The notes under the pieces were generated by a model. The model did not search any database. It had not been told where the DNA came from and was given only the letters and a program-made list of their open reading frames with translations. From Kiritimatiellia bacterium (GTDB lineage Bacteria > Verrucomicrobiota > Kiritimatiellia > RFP12 > UBA1067): 64,000 nucleotides of DNA. The stretch covers positions 17,477 to 81,476 of the forward strand of contig JAFWKK010000028.1 of assembly GCA_017514235.1 (NCBI GenBank), read 5' to 3'. Numbering within the stretch: position 1 is the stretch's first letter; every line of letters starts with the position of its first letter. Positions 16,556 to 23,965 of the stretch are shown here, piece by piece. The translations under genes and the position numbers were made by a program.

Positions 16556-18139
16556 TCAGCGGCAGAGCGTGTAGAGGACGCCGGCTACGACGGCCGAGCC
16601 GATTACGCCCGAGACGTTCGGGCCCATCGCCTGCATCAATATGAAGTTGGACGGGTTCTCGGACAGGGCGACCTTGTTGGAGACGCGTGCGGCCATCGGC
16701 ACGGCCGAAACGCCGGCGGAGCCGATGAGCGGATTGACCTTGGTCTTCGAGAACACGTTCATGAGCTTCGCCATCAGGACGCCCGCCGCAGTGCCCACGC
16801 AGAACGCGCAAAGGCCGAGCGCCAGTATCCCGAGCGTAGTGCCAGAAAGGAACTTCTCGCACGCGAGCTTGGAACCGACAGAGAGGCCAAGCAGTATGGT
16901 GACGATGTTGATGAGCGCGTTCGACATGGTGTCGGCGATGCGCGCCACGCTCGGGCCAACCTCCCTGGCGATGTTGCCGAGCATCAGCGCCCCGATGAGC
17001 GGAACCGCGCTCGGCAGCAGAACGGCGCAGAGAAGCAGCACGATCAGCGGGAAGCATATCTTCTCGATCTTCTTCACCTCGCGAAGCGGCGGCATCGTGA
17101 TAGCGCGCTCTTCCTTCGTTGTGAGCGCCTTCATGATGGGCGGCTGGATTATCGGCACGAGCGCCATGTAGCTGTACGCCGCGACCGCAATCGCCCCAAG
17201 GAGGTCCGGAGCGAGGCGCGACGTGAGCCAGATCGCCGTCGGACCGTCCGCGCCGCCGATTATGCCGATCGAGGCAGCCGCCTTCAGGGCGTCTACTCCG
17301 AAGAAGTCGCTGCCGAAAAGCGAAGCGAGGCCGAGCGCACCGAAGAGCGCGAAGAAGATGCCGAACTGCGCCGCGCCGCCGAGGAGGGCCATGCGCGGAT
17401 TGGCGATCAGCGGCCCGAAGTCCGTCATCGCGCCGACGCCCATGAAAATCATGATCGGGAACACTCCCGTGTCGATGCCCAGGGCGAAGAAGTAGTGCAG
17501 GAAGCCGCCTGGCTCGACGATGCCTCCGGTCATCACCGGCACGCCGGACGCAAGGAACGTTATCACGCCGTCGTGCATCATCGCCGGAGCCGTGACGCCG
17601 GCCAGCGGACAGTTGGCGAGAAGACCGCCGAAACCGATCGGCAGGAGTAGCAACGGCTCGAACCCCTTCACGACCGCGAGGTAGATCATGATGAGGCAGA
17701 GCGGTATCATGATCAGCTGCCCGACGCCGTAAGGCATTCCGAAAAGCGTCTTAACCTCGTGCCCGGCGACGAATCTGCCGGTGTCGTCGAAGTAGCCGCC
17801 TATCCAGTCGCCGACCTTCGCCTTGTGCTTCGCCGTCGAGAATGCCTCGGCCTGAAGCCTGCTTACGACCCAGAACCCGTTGCGGCCGGCATAGTCCGCC
17901 GGCTTGCCGAGCGGCTTCGAGAAGTCAGGTGCGGCAGGGCGGTCCGCCCACGAGCCGTCGGGGTTCTTCGCCTCGAACTTGCCCGTGATGTAGTCGGGGG
18001 CGTCCCTCTTCATGAAGCCGGAGATGCCGGTGTCGCCGGCAAGGTCCTTCACCTTGCCCAGCGTCGTGCGCCAGTCGCCTTCGGCGCGGAGCCCGGCGGT
18101 CCAAGACAGCGCGAGAAGAATCAGCAGAAAGCGTTTCAT
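16556..18139 (-). CDS. Sodium-translocating decarboxylase beta subunit with N-terminal extension
   Basis: A 527-residue membrane protein. From about residue 165 it matches OadB/GcdB/Mmd[13 protein letters not shown], a region of many hydrophobic helices, [13 protein letters not shown] and GNIAREVG, the part that exports Na+ when the carboxybiotin is decarboxylated. The usual family length is about 375-435. Here a signal-peptide-like start ([19 protein letters not shown]) and some 140 polar residues precede the core, so the extension is probably periplasmic. AAAGGA precedes the ATG. It is flanked by the carboxyltransferase gene (13-base gap) and nrdG. Confidence 0.88.
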   Translation of the reverse strand: MKRFLLILLALSWTAGLRAEGDWRTTLGKVKDLAGDTGISGFMKRDAPDYITGKFEAKNPDGSWADRPAAPDFSKPLGKPADYAGRNGFWVVSRLQAEAFSTAKHKAKVGDWIGGYFDDTGRFVAGHEVKTLFGMPYGVGQLIMIPLCLIMIYLAVVKGFEPLLLLPIGFGGLLANCPLAGVTAPAMMHDGVITFLASGVPVMTGGIVEPGGFLHYFFALGIDTGVFPIMIFMGVGAMTDFGPLIANPRMALLGGAAQFGIFFALFGALGLASLFGSDFFGVDALKAAASIGIIGGADGPTAIWLTSRLAPDLLGAIAVAAYSYMALVPIIQPPIMKALTTKEERAITMPPLREVKKIEKICFPLIVLLLCAVLLPSAVPLIGALMLGNIAREVGPSVARIADTMSNALINIVTILLGLSVGSKLACEKFLSGTTLGILALGLCAFCVGTAAGVLMAKLMNVFSKTKVNPLIGSAGVSAVPMAARVSNKVALSENPSNFILMQAMGPNVSGVIGSAVVAGVLYTLCR

Positions 18140-18152
18140 CGGCGGTCCTTTC

Positions 18153-19994
18153 TCACCCGATCACCGCAAGCACGTCGCCCGTAGCCACCTTGTCCGTGGC
18201 GGCGACCATAAGCGTCACCGTTCCGTCGCACGGCGCGGCGACCGGCGTCTCCATCTTCATGACGTCCATGACGAGTATCTCGTCGCCCTTGGAGACTTTC
18301 GAGCCCGAATTGGCGGAGATGCGCAGCACTGTTCCAGGCACGGGCGCCTTGACGGGCGTGCCCTCGCCGGAATTTCCGGATTTCCCGGAATCTCCCGAAT
18401 TCCCGGATATTCCTGCCTTAGCGGAAAACGCGACCGCCTTGCCGTTCACGACCGCCTTGCCGTCGCCCTTTATCTCCACTCCGTATGCCTTGCCGTTGAT
18501 CGTCACGGTAATGCCGCCCTTCGCGGCTCCGCCGGCCGCGGAGGGTGCGCTGTCGCTCGCGAACCTGCAGCCCATAGGAGCCTTAGAGGGGTCCTTCAGG
18601 AAGAGTATGCCCTTCTCCTTGCAGGATGCGGCGATGAAGACGTTCTCGTCGGTCACCGGGAGCCCGGCTTCCTCGAGCGCCTTCCTAGCCACGGCCCCGC
18701 CTTTCTTCGGGTCGGCGTCGTTCAGCTCCAGGACGGTCTTCGTGGTCGGCTCTGAATATGGCTTTGTAAGCTCGTTCGAGGCCATGAACTCGGAAGCCTT
18801 CTTCACGATATCCGGATCCGGCGGGACGGGCGTCTTGCCGAAGTAGCCGAGCACCATCTTCGCATAGCCTGGCGCGAACTTCTTGAACTTTCCGAACATG
18901 ACGTTTTGGATCGCCTGCTGCGCGTAGAACTGGCTGACGGGCGTAACGGACGTTCCGAAGCCGCCCAGGCGCACGCAGTCGTACATCTCGGCGATCATGT
19001 CGTCGTACTTGTCCATCATGTTGTTGTCGCGAAGCATCTGCGTGTTCGCCGTCAGGGCGCCGCCGGGCATGGGGCTCCACACTATCTGCGGATTGACGTT
19101 CATCGCCTCCGGCGGCAGGAAGTACTTCTTCATCGCGTTCTTGAAGGCGTCCTCGGCCTTCTTGATCTTGTTGATGTCGAAGTCGAAGCAGAAGTCGGGA
19201 TCGCCGTCAAGGCAGTGCCACATCGTGATGATGTCGGGCTGGCATGTGCCGCCGCTCATCGGGGCCATGGAAAGGTCGAGGCCGTCCGCGCCGCCGCGCA
19301 GCGCCGCGAGGTAGCAGGAGACGCCGTTGCCGGCCGTCTCGTGCGAGTGGAACTGTATGTGCACGCCGTCGCCCAGCAGGCTGCGGGCGAGCTTCATCGT
19401 GTTGTATACGGTCGTCGGCGTCGACGTGCCGGACGCATCCTTGAACGCCACGCGGTCGAACGGGATCCCGGCGTCCATGATCATCTTCAGGCGGTCGCGG
19501 TAGAACTCCGGCGTGTGCGTGCCCTTGTTGTCGATCCCGGGCGGCAGGCCCATCATCGTAACGACGACCTCGTGGTTGAGGCCTGCGTCGTGTATGCACT
19601 GCCCGGACCACTTGAGGTTGTTCACGTCGTTCAACGCGTCGAAGTTGCGGATCGAGCTCATGCCGTGCTTCTTGAACATCTGCGCGTGCAACTTGATCAT
19701 GTCGCTCGGCTGAGACTCAAGGCCAACCACGTTCACGCCGCGCGAAAGCGTCTGCAGGTCGGCATCCGGCGCGGCTTTGCGAAATGCGTCCATCACGTCG
19801 AACGCATCTTCCTGGCAGTAGAAGTAGCAGCTCTGGAACCTGGCGCCGCCGCCGGCCTCGAACCAGCGGACGCCGGCCGCATACGCCTCTTCGACGCAGG
19901 GCAGGAAGTCCTTGGAAAGGACGCGTGCGCCGACGACGCTCTGGAAGCCGTCGCGGAACGCTGTGAGCATGAACTTTACCGTCTTCTTGGCCAT
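18153..19994 (-). CDS. Carboxyltransferase plus biotin-carrier subunit of a sodium-pump decarboxylase (OadA/PycB-like)
   Basis: A 613-residue protein. The N-terminal carboxyltransferase TIM barrel shows [23 protein letters not shown] and FHSHETAG. The canonical first motif is RDAHQS, and His is Phe here, so this belongs to a divergent branch and the acid decarboxylated (oxaloacetate or another) is uncertain. After a conserved middle domain comes a Gly-x-Ser linker and a biotinyl domain with the acceptor Lys580 in VMKMETP. AAAGGAATC precedes the ATG at 19994. With the beta and gamma subunits encoded on each side it would form a membrane-bound biotin decarboxylase that exports sodium. Confidence 0.88.
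   Translation of the reverse strand: MAKKTVKFMLTAFRDGFQSVVGARVLSKDFLPCVEEAYAAGVRWFEAGGGARFQSCYFYCQEDAFDVMDAFRKAAPDADLQTLSRGVNVVGLESQPSDMIKLHAQMFKKHGMSSIRNFDALNDVNNLKWSGQCIHDAGLNHEVVVTMMGLPPGIDNKGTHTPEFYRDRLKMIMDAGIPFDRVAFKDASGTSTPTTVYNTMKLARSLLGDGVHIQFHSHETAGNGVSCYLAALRGGADGLDLSMAPMSGGTCQPDIITMWHCLDGDPDFCFDFDINKIKKAEDAFKNAMKKYFLPPEAMNVNPQIVWSPMPGGALTANTQMLRDNNMMDKYDDMIAEMYDCVRLGGFGTSVTPVSQFYAQQAIQNVMFGKFKKFAPGYAKMVLGYFGKTPVPPDPDIVKKASEFMASNELTKPYSEPTTKTVLELNDADPKKGGAVARKALEEAGLPVTDENVFIAASCKEKGILFLKDPSKAPMGCRFASDSAPSAAGGAAKGGITVTINGKAYGVEIKGDGKAVVNGKAVAFSAKAGISGNSGDSGKSGNSGEGTPVKAPVPGTVLRISANSGSKVSKGDEILVMDVMKMETPVAAPCDGTVTLMVAATDKVATGDVLAVIG
18369..18413 (-). repeat. Five 9-bp tandem repeats coding a Gly-x-Ser linker
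   Basis: Five imperfect copies of a 9-base unit (GGAATTTCC-like) lie in frame in the linker between the carboxyltransferase and biotinyl domains. They encode a run of Gly-x-Ser tripeptides with x = Ile, Asn, Asp or Lys. This replaces the Ala/Pro-rich linker common in the family. Confidence 0.8.
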
Positions 19995-20037
19995 GATGAT
20001 TCCTTTGTGATTCGTAAATTCTTCCCTGAGAAAACCC

Positions 20038-20256
20038 CTATCCGTTGAGGGCTACGGCTATTGCGAGCGCCACGTCGGCATCGTCTCCGGCCGCCGACGG
20101 CGCCGGAAGCCTCTTCTTGGGCGCATCCTGCGGCAGGATAGAGTCGAAGTTCGCAATGAACCCCATCGACGCCTTCGTAACGACGATGAGAACAACTAGG
20201 AAAACGTAGACGATGCCCATCCCCGCGAGCATCAGCACCACTCCCTGTCCTATCAT
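20038..20256 (-). CDS. oadG: Sodium-pump decarboxylase gamma subunit
   Basis: A 72-residue protein with one N-terminal membrane helix (GQGVVLMLAGMGIVYVFLVV) and a polar tail with Pro and Ala, as in OadG. The start is the ATG at 20256, supported by AAGGGGAT eight bases upstream; the longer frame to 20307 overlaps no signal. OadG anchors the alpha subunit to the membrane complex. The classical C-terminal His-rich zinc site is not obvious. The gene lies between hisI and the carboxyltransferase gene, in the same operon. Confidence 0.8.
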   Translation of the reverse strand: MIGQGVVLMLAGMGIVYVFLVVLIVVTKASMGFIANFDSILPQDAPKKRLPAPSAAGDDADVALAIAVALNG

Positions 20257-20287
20257 TTCAAATCCCCTTCTGTAATTCCAGCGGACC

Positions 20288-20734
20288 TTACGGGTCGACG
20301 TTCTCAAGCTTCAGCGTGTCGAAGTCGATCCTGCGGTAGTAGCAGTTCCTCGGCGCACCCGCCTTGTTCTTCGTGTGGCAGATGCCGCCGCGACATGGCC
20401 TCACGATGTAGAGGAGCGAATTCTGCTCGCAGTTGACATAGGCTTCGAGGAGGTCGAACGTCTCGCCGCTCGTCTCGCCCTTGAACCAGAGCTTGTTGCG
20501 GCTCGTGGACCAGAGGATCAGCTTCCTCTTGGCGAAGCTCTCCCTCATTGCGAACTCATTGGTGTACGCGACGAGGATCACTTCCCTGGTGTCAGCGTTC
20601 TGCACCGCCACCGGTATCACGCCAGGATCGCACGGCGCAGCGCCTGCGCCGCGCGTATCCGAGACCTGCTTGCCGACCTTCTCAAGCTTCGTGAAGTCGA
20701 GAGTCAGCTCCGTCGATTCTTCTAGTTTTCCCAT
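20288..20734 (-). CDS. hisI: Phosphoribosyl-AMP cyclohydrolase
   Basis: A 148-residue HisI-type enzyme of histidine biosynthesis, which opens the purine ring of PR-AMP. Family segments are GVIPVAVQNADTREVILVAY, LWSTSRNKLWFKGETSG and the zinc/metal region with VNCEQNS and GGICHTKN. The spacing from CHT to the last Cys is longer than the usual CHTGRxSC, through an insertion ending in PRNCYYR. It is the first gene of the transcript that continues into the sodium-pump decarboxylase, with no other his gene nearby. The start is weakly defined by sequence, but the -10 promoter is 32 bases upstream. Confidence 0.85.
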   Translation of the reverse strand: MGKLEESTELTLDFTKLEKVGKQVSDTRGAGAAPCDPGVIPVAVQNADTREVILVAYTNEFAMRESFAKRKLILWSTSRNKLWFKGETSGETFDLLEAYVNCEQNSLLYIVRPCRGGICHTKNKAGAPRNCYYRRIDFDTLKLENVDP

Positions 20735-20766
20735 GACTGATGCCCCAAAGGTGAGATTGGCCGTAT

Positions 20767-20772
20767 ATTATA
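20767..20772 (-). promoter_or_regulatory. Extended -10 promoter of the hisI-decarboxylase operon
   Basis: The minus strand reads TTTTTGGTATAAT, immediately after the stop of the beta-galactosidase gene at 20786 and 32 bases before the hisI ATG. Confidence 0.75.
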
Positions 20773-20785
20773 CCAAAAATCTCAG

Positions 20786-23700
20786 CTATGGCGCGACGGG
20801 CTCGATCTTGAGCGTCCACTCCTCCCTCTGGATCGGGAAGATGTACTTGTCCATCGGCCTCGGGCCGCACGACCCGCCGCCCAGGCCGAGCTGGCGGACG
20901 TCTAGGTTGAGGCACACCTCGTCGCGCTTCACGAGCGGCGCCCGGAAGCGCTGCTGGAGGCGGCGGTGTCGCGAGAACTCCATGTCCTCGGCCCCGTAGT
21001 GGAGCGCCTGCATGAAGAGCGGCTCGGAGGCGGAGAACTTCACGCCCCTGCCGTCCGCGTCGGTGAACGCCGCCCAACGCACGTCGCACTTGTAGCCGTT
21101 GTCCTGAGGACGCACGTACGGCTCGTACTGGTCGGTCACCGTGGAGTCGTAGATGCCGACGAACGAGGCGGAGTTGCGGTCGACGTAGTTCTCGTAAGGG
21201 CCGCGCCCGTAGTAGCGCACGCCCTCCAGCGCCTTGTCGAGCTTGAACGAAAGGCCCAGGCGCGGCAGGGCCGGCGGCATCGTGCCGTGCGGCGTCACCG
21301 TGTTCCTCACGGCGATGGCGCCATTGTCGGCGAACGTCCACTCCGTCTCATGCGTGAAGCCAGCAGACTTCGAGCCTGTCACTTCGACCTTGAAGCGAAG
21401 CACGTTCCCGTCTACGACTGCCTTGTGCGCGTGGTACCGAAGCTGAGACAGCCCCGAAAGGTAGAAGTTGCCCTTGTCCTCCATAGCTCTTCCTCTCAGC
21501 CAGATGTCGTTGTCGGTGAACGCACGGAAGCAAGTGAGCTGCGGACCGGCTACAACGCCCGGAGCGGGATCCTTCAGGATGGTCTTTCCGTTCATGACGA
21601 GCTCGCACAGCGTGCCGGAACGGCGGCAGAACACCGCCTTCGTGCCGCCTGCCGTGACGGTGACCGTCTTCTCATCCTGCACGACATTCGCCGCGCCCGG
21701 CTCGACCGGGGCGAACGGACGGCGCCGGCCAAGCGCGACCTGGTCGCTAGCGACGACCCATCCGCGCTTAGCCCACGGCGTGTCCGCCTTGAGCGAGAAG
21801 TAGATGTTGACGAACGTCTCCTTGCCGTCCTTCGCCTCGAACTTCGGAAGGCCCAGGCTGCCTCTCGACAGCGGCGCCACGGACGGAACGGCGAACGGCT
21901 CGCGGTGCATGGAGACGCCGTCCTCGATCATCTCCCACTCGCCGTCGAACTCGTCGGCGCAAGTGAAGCCGAAGCGGTTCTCGAGCGTGAAGTCGTCGTG
22001 CACCACGAGATTGCGGTAGACGTGGCCGACCTCCACAAGCTTGGCGCTGACGTTGCGCAACGGGTCTATGACGCCGTTGCAGTTGAACGGGCCGTCGTTC
22101 GGCTGCTCGTCGAAGTCACCGCCGTAGGAAAGGAAGCGCTCGCGCTTGCCGTCCGCGCCGACGCGGTCGGTATACTTCCACACCGCCTGGTCGACCCAGT
22201 CCCAGATGCAGCCGCCGGTAAGCGAATCGTACTTGTAGAATACGTCCCAGTACTCCTTGAAGTTGCCCATCGAGTTGCCCATCGCATGAGCGTACTCGCA
22301 CATCCAGAACGCCTTTCCGGCGCTCTGCCGGTTCTCGTGGCGGTCGTGTTTGTCGAGCAGGACGGCCGAGCCCTGCACCTGGTCGCCGATCTTGCCGCGC
22401 TCCTCCAGCCACTCCACCGCCGGATACATGCGGCTGTCCACGTCAGCGTCGACGTTGCCGCGTTCCCAGTGGATCGGGCGCGAAGGGTCGAGCGCCTTCA
22501 CCTGCGCGATGGCGTTCGTGAAGCAGGGGCCGTGCCCCGTCTCGTTGCCCATCGACCACAGCGTGACGGACGGGTGGTTGCGGTAGAACATGACGTTGCG
22601 GATGTTGCGCTCGACTATCGAATGCATCCACTCCGGGAAGAGGCCCAGGCCTTTTTCGTCGTAGCCCGGCTCGTGGCCCTCGACGTTCGCCTCGGCGCAG
22701 ACGTAGATGCCGTAGCGGTCGCAGAGGTCGTACCACAGGTGATGGTCGGGATAGTGGCAGGTGCGAACCGTGTTGACGTTGTACCGCTTCATGAGCGTGA
22801 TGTCCTTCAGCATGTCGTCCATCGAGACGGTGCGCCCGTTGTCGGGGTTCGTTTCGTGGCGGTTCACGCCCTTGAACTTGATCTTCTTGCCGTTGAATAG
22901 AATCGTGTTGCCTGCTATCCTAACCTCCTTGAAGCCTATGCGACGCATGCGCACGTCGCCGCCCTTCTTCACCACGAGCGTATAGAGGCAAGGCTTCTCG
23001 GCGCTCCAGAGACTGACGTCTTTCACTTCCGCCTTGCCCGCCGCGCCGGAGGCGACCGTCTTGCGGTTCGCATCGTAGAGGCTCCACTCCGCGCCGTCGC
23101 AGCCCGTCACTTCAATCTCGGCGTCGCGATAGCCGTTCTTGAGCGAAGTCCTGACCGCGAAGTCCCAGATGCCGTCTTTCGGCATCGACCAGAGCGTCAC
23201 GTCGCGGAAGATGCCGGAATAGCGCGTCATGTCCTGGTCTTCGATATAGCTGCCGTCGCACCAGCGGTACACTTCGACGGCCAGGAGGTTCTCGCCAGCC
23301 TTCAGGAACTTCGTGACGTTGAACTCGCTGGGCAGCTTGGAGTCCTCGGCGTAGCCGACCTTCTCGCCGTTCACCCAGACGTAATAGGCGGAGTATACGC
23401 CGTCGAACCTGAGGAACACCTCGCGCCCCTTCCAGCCGTCCGGCACGGTGAACGTGCGGCGGTAGGACGAGACCGGGTTGTAGTCGGCCGCCCCGCTCTG
23501 GCGGTCCCTTATGAGCGGCCATTCCATCTTGTGCGGATACCGCACGTTCACGTAGCCGGGCGAGCCGAACCCGCGCAGCTCGACGCAGCTCGGCACGTCG
23601 ATGTCGAACCAGTCAGCGTCAGAGAAGTCGGTGCGCCAGAAGTCCTTGACGCGAAGGTCGGGGTTGCCGGCCCACGAAATCTTCCAAATGCCGTTCAGCG

Positions 23701-23887
23701 ACATCTTGTACGGCGTCTCCGGCTCGAGCGCGTCCGTGAACGCCGCAGCCTCGTCTGCAAGCGGCATCGAGTAGGTGCGGGCCGGCTCGCGGTTTATGGA
23801 ATTGACGGAGAGGTTCTCCCAATCGTTAGTCTGCGCGGTGCAGAGCGACGTCGCAAAGGCGGCGCAAAGGACAAGATGGATTTTCAT
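20786..23887 (-). CDS. Secreted GH2 beta-galactosidase (LacZ type), copy 1
   Basis: A 1033-residue glycoside hydrolase family 2 enzyme with an N-terminal signal peptide (MKIHLVLCAAFATSLCTAQ). It has the LacZ start (NDWENLSVNSINREPART), a sugar-binding jelly roll, Ig-like domains and the TIM barrel with the acid/base Glu in GNETGHG (near residue 447) and the nucleophile in CEYAHAMGNS (near 531). A C-terminal Bgal small-chain domain is present (RAFTDNDIW, YYGRGPYENY). It releases terminal beta-galactose, probably in the periplasm. The -10 box is 8 bases before the ATG, implying leaderless mRNA. It is related to, but diverged from, the second copy at 45340. Confidence 0.93.
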   Translation of the reverse strand: MKIHLVLCAAFATSLCTAQTNDWENLSVNSINREPARTYSMPLADEAAAFTDALEPETPYKMSLNGIWKISWAGNPDLRVKDFWRTDFSDADWFDIDVPSCVELRGFGSPGYVNVRYPHKMEWPLIRDRQSGAADYNPVSSYRRTFTVPDGWKGREVFLRFDGVYSAYYVWVNGEKVGYAEDSKLPSEFNVTKFLKAGENLLAVEVYRWCDGSYIEDQDMTRYSGIFRDVTLWSMPKDGIWDFAVRTSLKNGYRDAEIEVTGCDGAEWSLYDANRKTVASGAAGKAEVKDVSLWSAEKPCLYTLVVKKGGDVRMRRIGFKEVRIAGNTILFNGKKIKFKGVNRHETNPDNGRTVSMDDMLKDITLMKRYNVNTVRTCHYPDHHLWYDLCDRYGIYVCAEANVEGHEPGYDEKGLGLFPEWMHSIVERNIRNVMFYRNHPSVTLWSMGNETGHGPCFTNAIAQVKALDPSRPIHWERGNVDADVDSRMYPAVEWLEERGKIGDQVQGSAVLLDKHDRHENRQSAGKAFWMCEYAHAMGNSMGNFKEYWDVFYKYDSLTGGCIWDWVDQAVWKYTDRVGADGKRERFLSYGGDFDEQPNDGPFNCNGVIDPLRNVSAKLVEVGHVYRNLVVHDDFTLENRFGFTCADEFDGEWEMIEDGVSMHREPFAVPSVAPLSRGSLGLPKFEAKDGKETFVNIYFSLKADTPWAKRGWVVASDQVALGRRRPFAPVEPGAANVVQDEKTVTVTAGGTKAVFCRRSGTLCELVMNGKTILKDPAPGVVAGPQLTCFRAFTDNDIWLRGRAMEDKGNFYLSGLSQLRYHAHKAVVDGNVLRFKVEVTGSKSAGFTHETEWTFADNGAIAVRNTVTPHGTMPPALPRLGLSFKLDKALEGVRYYGRGPYENYVDRNSASFVGIYDSTVTDQYEPYVRPQDNGYKCDVRWAAFTDADGRGVKFSASEPLFMQALHYGAEDMEFSRHRRLQQRFRAPLVKRDEVCLNLDVRQLGLGGGSCGPRPMDKYIFPIQREEWTLKIEPVAP

Positions 23888-23895
23888 TGCAGCGT

Positions 23896-23901
23896 ATTAT
23901 A
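23896..23901 (-). promoter_or_regulatory. Extended -10 promoter of beta-galactosidase copy 1
   Basis: The minus strand reads TGATATAAT, 8 bases before the ATG at 23887. The region where a -35 box would lie is occupied by the tex terminator hairpin. Confidence 0.75.
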
Positions 23902-23906
23902 TCATA

Positions 23907-23938
23907 TTTGCCGGCGCCGCCAGGGCGGCGCCGGCAAA
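23907..23938 (-). terminator. Perfect 15-bp hairpin downstream of tex
   Basis: TTTGCCGGCGCCGCC and its exact reverse complement are separated by two bases. It lies 28 bases after the tex stop codon. There is no clean T-tract after it; the -10 box of the beta-galactosidase gene begins 5 bases further on. Confidence 0.7.
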
Positions 23939-23965
23939 CTTAACGTCACTCTGCCGCGCGGCAGC

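Noticed and set aside
20966-22900. Plus-strand open frame of 644 codons opposite beta-galactosidase copy 1
   Set aside because: It is antisense to a gene with full GH2 motifs, and its product is an Arg/Val/Ala-rich string without domains. Such frames are common in GC-rich genes.
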